Origin: Opitutia bacterium
GTDB taxonomy: Bacteria > Verrucomicrobiota > Verrucomicrobiia > Opitutales > Seribacteraceae
Assembly: GCA_002721705.1 (NCBI GenBank)
Contig: PBLJ01000036.1
Span: 17,208-64,773 of the forward strand
Direction of reading: 5' to 3'
Length of the DNA: 47,566 bases
Below the pieces are notes generated by a model, which saw only the letters and a program-made list of their open reading frames with translations, had not been told where the DNA came from and made no database searches. Shown here piece after piece: positions 43,818-47,566 of the stretch. The stretch's first letter is position 1. The number at the start of each line of letters is the position of its first letter. Both the position numbers and the translations under genes were made by a program.

Positions 43818-44974
43818 GCTGCTCGTCCTTTTTCCTCCAATTGCTGCAGAAAACGATCGGAGACCATGTCCAATCCCTCTCTTGGTGTTCCTTTTGCCAA
43901 ACCCGCGACTAGGGTTTCACGAAGGTCATCGTTCACTCTGTGAATTAAGCGTCGATAGGCATCGCCAATGACCAAAGGCGCGTTTTGCGTACCTCCCGCA
44001 ACACTGACGAACACCGGTATGCCATGTTCCACCATGGCTGCTATTGCACCACTTTTCCCAACCAGGTCCCAAGGCGTGGAGGTCAATCCATAATTCAAAT
44101 TCAGCAAAGCGTTCGACATGCTTTCCGCTTCCAGTTCGCCAATCTCGGCCCAACTCACTTCAGTTTCACGAAATTGAGTGATTTCTTTCCATTTCAACAC
44201 TGCTTTTCCTAAACGTCCCAAGCTAAGCACCGCCACTTTTTTCTTCAACTGCTTGGCTGCTGCAAGAATTGGGGCTAGTGAAGTTTCGACTTCCCAATCT
44301 TGGTGAATGCTTCCGAAAAAACCAAGAATCCACCAGTTTTCTCGATCTTCGGAAGATATTTTCAAACCGGCTTTCTTCAGTAGTTCTAGAAATCTTGTTT
44401 TGCTTCGCGTCTGGACAAGAGGAATGTTTCCGAAGATGGGCAGATGAGTGGACTTTATGCCAGCTTTGCCCAAACGAACTTCCGAACCGGCGCATGAATG
44501 GTTAATGACTTCGGGGCGAGTTCTCTTAAGCAATTTACGCACTAGTCTTTTTTGCAGCGCGCCACAGACTTTTTGCGTCCAAGGCGCCCCTGGGAATTCA
44601 CCAATCCAAATTTCATGGAACATGATTTGTAACCTGCGATCTACGGTGAACTGCGGGAAAACGCGCAGGAAATCACGGAACAACCCGCGACGGTGAAAGG
44701 CATAAGGTACGAATTGAAGACTAATCCAGTTCGGATCAAAACGCTCTATCCATTCTCTGGCCTCGTGCAGGCGTTGTCTCCATGGCAGTTTCGATGAAAG
44801 GCGAAGGGAACCACTTTCTTGGATGCGGTCGTCAACGTCCGGGTCATGCAACCCCACGGTGGAACAGTCTATGCCCTTGCCACGGCAGGCATCCGCCAAC
44901 AGAAGCGAATAATCTCCTACCCCGGTTTTGCCTGCAGACAAGCTGCCGGTAACGAAGCAAACCTTAATTTTCAA
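43814..44974 (-). CDS. Glycosyltransferase-like GT-B protein
   Basis: The 386-residue product starts KIKVCFVTGSLSAGKTGVGDY, with the Gly-rich first loop of GT-B enzymes. There is a middle WWILGFFGSIHQDWEVE segment and a late VGKSGAIAAMVEHGIPV that resembles the donor-binding end, but no EX7E motif, so the family is less certain than for the other GT4 genes. The start is a TTG (44972-44974) that overlaps the GT9 gene by 11 bases and follows GGAAGGAG directly. Confidence 0.78.
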   Translation of the reverse strand: MKIKVCFVTGSLSAGKTGVGDYSLLLADACRGKGIDCSTVGLHDPDVDDRIQESGSLRLSSKLPWRQRLHEAREWIERFDPNWISLQFVPYAFHRRGLFRDFLRVFPQFTVDRRLQIMFHEIWIGEFPGAPWTQKVCGALQKRLVRKLLKRTRPEVINHSCAGSEVRLGKAGIKSTHLPIFGNIPLVQTRSKTRFLELLKKAGLKISSEDRENWWILGFFGSIHQDWEVETSLAPILAAAKQLKKKVAVLSLGRLGKAVLKWKEITQFRETEVSWAEIGELEAESMSNALLNLNYGLTSTPWDLVGKSGAIAAMVEHGIPVFVSVAGGTQNAPLVIGDAYRRLIHRVNDDLRETLVAGLAKGTPREGLDMVSDRFLQQLEEKGRAA

Positions 44975-46106
44975 CTCCTTCCATAACTGCTAGGCATTTC
45001 TGGAACAAGTCGTGAGCTTTTTCCGGACTGGTCATTTGGTTGACGCCTTCTTGCCTTTCACGGCCAGCCACAACCGTATTGGCGTGCCCCCATTGTTTTG
45101 CGTGCAGTTTCGCGGATTCGTACCAAGGACCCAGTAGCACGAGATTGGGCTTCGAGAACGCCCCTGCTACGTGCATGAGCAAGCTGGTATTCGAAATGAC
45201 CGCGTTGCACCGGGAAGTAATGGCAAAGGTTTTTCTCAAGTCAGTCTTTCCACATAGATTTCTCACGCTGCAACTGCCTTTTGCTGACTCGGGAGCCATG
45301 CATTCTTCAATTCTGGCGCCATCCTCGGCGTCCTCCTTCCCTCCCAGGATGACAATCTCGGTAGGCGATTCCTTCAGGAGGCGTTTAGCTAGGGATATGA
45401 AGTTTTCCAAAGGCCAACGCTTTTCCATGAAACCCGCGCCTGGCGCAAGGATCACTCTGCGTAGTCCTTTTGAAGAATCCCACACGCGTTCTCCCTGAGC
45501 CTTTTCTTCAGCGGAAAGGAAAAGCTGCGGCTTGGTCTCGATGTCTGCGATCTTTGCCCCCAGTGCCTTGGCGGAGGCGAGGGAGGCCTTCCCAATGTGG
45601 CGGTTGTCGTCGAATTCTATATACGAGCTACAAGCGGAATGCCCCCCCGCATATCCTTTAACTCCAATTCTCGTTGGTATGCGAGAGCGCATCAACAAGA
45701 GGGCTCCAAGCTGGCTTCCGAGTGGGTCCAACCCGGCATCGAAGCGCTTTCGAGCCAAAGCTTTCACTTCTTGAGAAAACAATGCGTAACGCAACCCTGA
45801 CAGGACGCTTTGTCTTGTCATTGCCTTGTTGTGCCATGGAGCGTTGACTTGAAGACTTTGGTCCACCCAAGGATTGTTTTCGAGAATTGGCTGACCCCAG
45901 TCTCCGATGCCCACGCCGATTTTACAATTCGGCCAAGTCTTTTTCATCGCTTCGAACATGGGAGTGATCCCAAGTAAATCACCTAGATCATTGTTTCTAA
46001 GAACAAAGATAGAGCGTGGCTCAAGCTTCTCGCTGGGAGGGAGGTCTTTGATGCAGAGCCGAAACGTTGCAAGGAGGCCTTCCATTAGATTGCGTTTCCA
46101 TCCCAT
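44964..46106 (-). CDS. Glycosyltransferase family 9 (heptosyltransferase-like)
   Basis: The 380-residue product has the GT9 marks: SIFVLRNNDLGDLLGITPMF near the N-terminus (the NDLGD/GD loop), ILAPGAGFMEKRWPLENF in the donor domain, CGKTDLRKTFAI, and SNTSLLMHVAGAF (usually the S/T-D-S-G-P-H-A region). GT9 enzymes add heptose or other sugars to lipid A core or similar glycans. It starts with ATG 15 bases after the FkbM gene. Confidence 0.88.
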   Translation of the reverse strand: MGWKRNLMEGLLATFRLCIKDLPPSEKLEPRSIFVLRNNDLGDLLGITPMFEAMKKTWPNCKIGVGIGDWGQPILENNPWVDQSLQVNAPWHNKAMTRQSVLSGLRYALFSQEVKALARKRFDAGLDPLGSQLGALLLMRSRIPTRIGVKGYAGGHSACSSYIEFDDNRHIGKASLASAKALGAKIADIETKPQLFLSAEEKAQGERVWDSSKGLRRVILAPGAGFMEKRWPLENFISLAKRLLKESPTEIVILGGKEDAEDGARIEECMAPESAKGSCSVRNLCGKTDLRKTFAITSRCNAVISNTSLLMHVAGAFSKPNLVLLGPWYESAKLHAKQWGHANTVVAGRERQEGVNQMTSPEKAHDLFQKCLAVMEGVEN

Positions 46107-46121
46107 TTTAAAGCTTGTTGA

Positions 46122-46913
46122 CTAACGGGCTAGCCGATCGATCTGCTTTTGGTGCTTGGCACGCTGTAGGCACACCAGAGTACAGTCCAATTCATGGGAG
46201 TGTTTTTTCAGCAGATCGCCGAGAAGCTGGGGAGGATCGTACTTGTCGCGAAATCCAAGCAAGGTGTCGTATCCAATCTTTTCCAAGGTTTCTTTCAAGT
46301 TTTCGACGGAGCGTCCGAAGTCCTTCATGAAGCTGGGGCTCAGTTCCAAGTGTATTGATGGCAGGTGTTGACTCAGTGTTTGAGCGGCGCCTTCTATGGC
46401 AAGGGGTTCGGCTCCTTCGAGATCAAGTTTCACGAAGTCCAAACGTTTGAGATCGATCTCCGCCGCCCAATCGTCCAGACGACGAACCTCGACTTCGTAA
46501 GGTTCAACAGGGACGTCTCCCCAAGCCGCTTCGTGAGGCTCGAGGGCTGCGTGCCCACTTACTCCGGAGGGTAAGTAAATAGTCGCCTCCCCTGGTTCAT
46601 TCCCTACGGCGAACGCAAAAGCGTTCACGTTTTTCGCTCCACTTTTAAACAAGTTCTTTTCAAGTTGCGCGAAGGTGGGGGGGGTAGGCTCGAAAGAGTA
46701 CACCATGCCTTTGGGGCCGACCAAGCGGGAGAAGAGTATGCTGTAGAGCCCTATGTTGGCACCCCCGTCAAGAATCACGTCGCCACGTCGAGCAAGGGAT
46801 AGAAACAAGTACTTGTCGAGATTCCAATTGCTTTTTAGGCGGAGTATTTTGGCGTAAAAACGTGGAGCTCGCAAAAACAGTTTTTCCAACGCGGCTTTCA
46901 CTGAGGGCACCAT
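46122..46913 (-). CDS. FkbM family methyltransferase
   Basis: The 263-residue product has motif I in ILDGGANIGLYSILF, then VYSFEPTPPTFAQL, and the family motif VKLDLEGAE. It is the most typical of the four FkbM proteins. The ATG at 46911-46913 overlaps the end of the next FkbM gene by 16 bases. It likely methylates a sugar of the same glycan. Confidence 0.88.
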   Translation of the reverse strand: MVPSVKAALEKLFLRAPRFYAKILRLKSNWNLDKYLFLSLARRGDVILDGGANIGLYSILFSRLVGPKGMVYSFEPTPPTFAQLEKNLFKSGAKNVNAFAFAVGNEPGEATIYLPSGVSGHAALEPHEAAWGDVPVEPYEVEVRRLDDWAAEIDLKRLDFVKLDLEGAEPLAIEGAAQTLSQHLPSIHLELSPSFMKDFGRSVENLKETLEKIGYDTLLGFRDKYDPPQLLGDLLKKHSHELDCTLVCLQRAKHQKQIDRLAR

Positions 46914-47566
46914 GAGGTAAGAGGTTCGATCAATGAGAGAACACGGTCGTCCGAAGGTTCAGGTATGCACAGGAAATTCCGATTGGCATCCAGAACGTAG
47001 GATTTGTAATCATGAGAGGCTAGCATCTTAAGAGAACTTTCCCCGAAACTCTCCATTACTATGACAGGACGATGACTTGTTATTAATTCGCTTCCTCCTG
47101 TCAGTACGAGACCTTCTGCTTCTTCCACGTCGATTTTCATTAGATGGGGAGGGGGGGCTCCTTCTTTGATTATTGCATCCAGTGTTGTCGTTTCCACTTT
47201 AATGGTTTTCGAGTGGGCATAAGACTTGGCAATCGAGGCCTCGCTGGCGGATTCATAAAGATGGGAAAACTGTCCGGTGGCACCGCTTTGTTCATCCACA
47301 AGAAAGGTAGTTTCTCCTATGAAATCGGATAGGGCGCGAGGATCTAGTTCTGCGGTCGTAAAACCATTCCGGCGGATGGTTTTTTGGATTAATCGCTGAT
47401 TTTCGGGGTCGGGTTCGAACAGCTTCGCGGTGAGCAATTCGTTCTTTGCAAGTAATGCCCATGAATAGAAACCTAGGTTTGCCCCGACGTCCCAGAAGAC
47501 TTTGGGTTCCAGCAGACTGTTAAGCTTGGAAAGTGCATGGTGTACTTCAGGTTCCGCAAGGCTTCG
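46898..47566 (-). CDS. FkbM family methyltransferase, N-terminus missing (partial)
   Basis: The frame is open to the right window edge. About 222 residues are visible, including VFWDVGANLGFYSWA (motif I) upstream of the first internal start codon. The family motif reads MKIDVEEAEG, with Glu in place of the conserved Gly of DVEGxE. The C-terminus is intact. The gene enters from beyond the window, so the cluster starts further to the right. Confidence 0.83.
   Translation of the reverse strand, partial: RSLAEPEVHHALSKLNSLLEPKVFWDVGANLGFYSWALLAKNELLTAKLFEPDPENQRLIQKTIRRNGFTTAELDPRALSDFIGETTFLVDEQSGATGQFSHLYESASEASIAKSYAHSKTIKVETTTLDAIIKEGAPPPHLMKIDVEEAEGLVLTGGSELITSHRPVIVMESFGESSLKMLASHDYKSYVLDANRNFLCIPEPSDDRVLSLIEPLTSWCPQ

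Noticed and set aside
1-47566. CRISPR arrays, transposons, toxin-antitoxin pairs or a defence island
   Set aside because: I saw no regularly spaced repeats, transposase or nuclease motifs, or small paired toxin-like genes; the gene content is housekeeping plus a surface glycan cluster.

Overview
This window is a gene-dense piece of a bacterial chromosome of medium GC content, with most genes on the minus strand and many start/stop overlaps (ATGA, TGATG, TTGA, GTG directly after TGA). I see no rRNA or tRNA gene, insertion sequence, phage gene or CRISPR array. A fused SecDF, a Gld-like ABC/DUF4340 cluster, a long divergent PurA, a divergent ClpP and a fur-sufCBD-sufT cluster together suggest a member of the PVC group, most likely Verrucomicrobiota of the Opitutae type. 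This placement is inference, because no marker RNA is present.

Layout. (1) 1-5.7 kb: a Gld-like ABC export module (ATPase, permease, GldG-like auxiliary protein, DUF4340 protein) followed by the start of an AsmA-like membrane protein. (2) 5.7-11.7 kb: a minus-strand run guaB-purA-nadC-birA-coaX, covering both IMP-consuming branch enzymes and NAD, biotin and CoA cofactor enzymes. A good sigma70-type promoter with a palindrome lies ahead of guaB. (3) 11.8-14.1 kb, plus strand: menC-menE for menaquinone. (4) 14.1-15.1 kb: clpP and rpiB. (5) 15.2-19.9 kb: an iron-sulfur assembly operon fur-sufC-sufB-sufD-sufT, with a perfect 7-1-7 Fur/PerR-type box ahead of it. (6) 20-29 kb: a small lipoprotein, glyS, recJ, yajC-secDF, an MscS channel and a DUF445 protein. 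(7) 29.3-31.9 kb: a DEAD-box helicase and msrB with a clear terminator, then gluQ on the plus strand.

(8) 31.9-47.6 kb: a surface-polysaccharide cluster, all on the minus strand and entering from beyond the right edge. It has six glycosyltransferases (five GT4-like or GT-B, one GT9), a Wzy/WaaL-like membrane protein, two AT3 acyltransferases, one hexapeptide acetyltransferase, one membrane-anchored SGNH hydrolase and four FkbM methyltransferases. It ends in a broken SAM-methyltransferase gene that converges on gluQ. The genes would build, O-acylate, O-methylate and polymerise or ligate a glycan.

I did not find a clearly new system. The best leads are the decayed methyltransferase, the Fur-family regulator that lacks its zinc cysteines but keeps a perfect box, the divergent PurA and ClpP, the operator-like palindrome inside the guaB promoter, and the glycan cluster with its modification enzymes.
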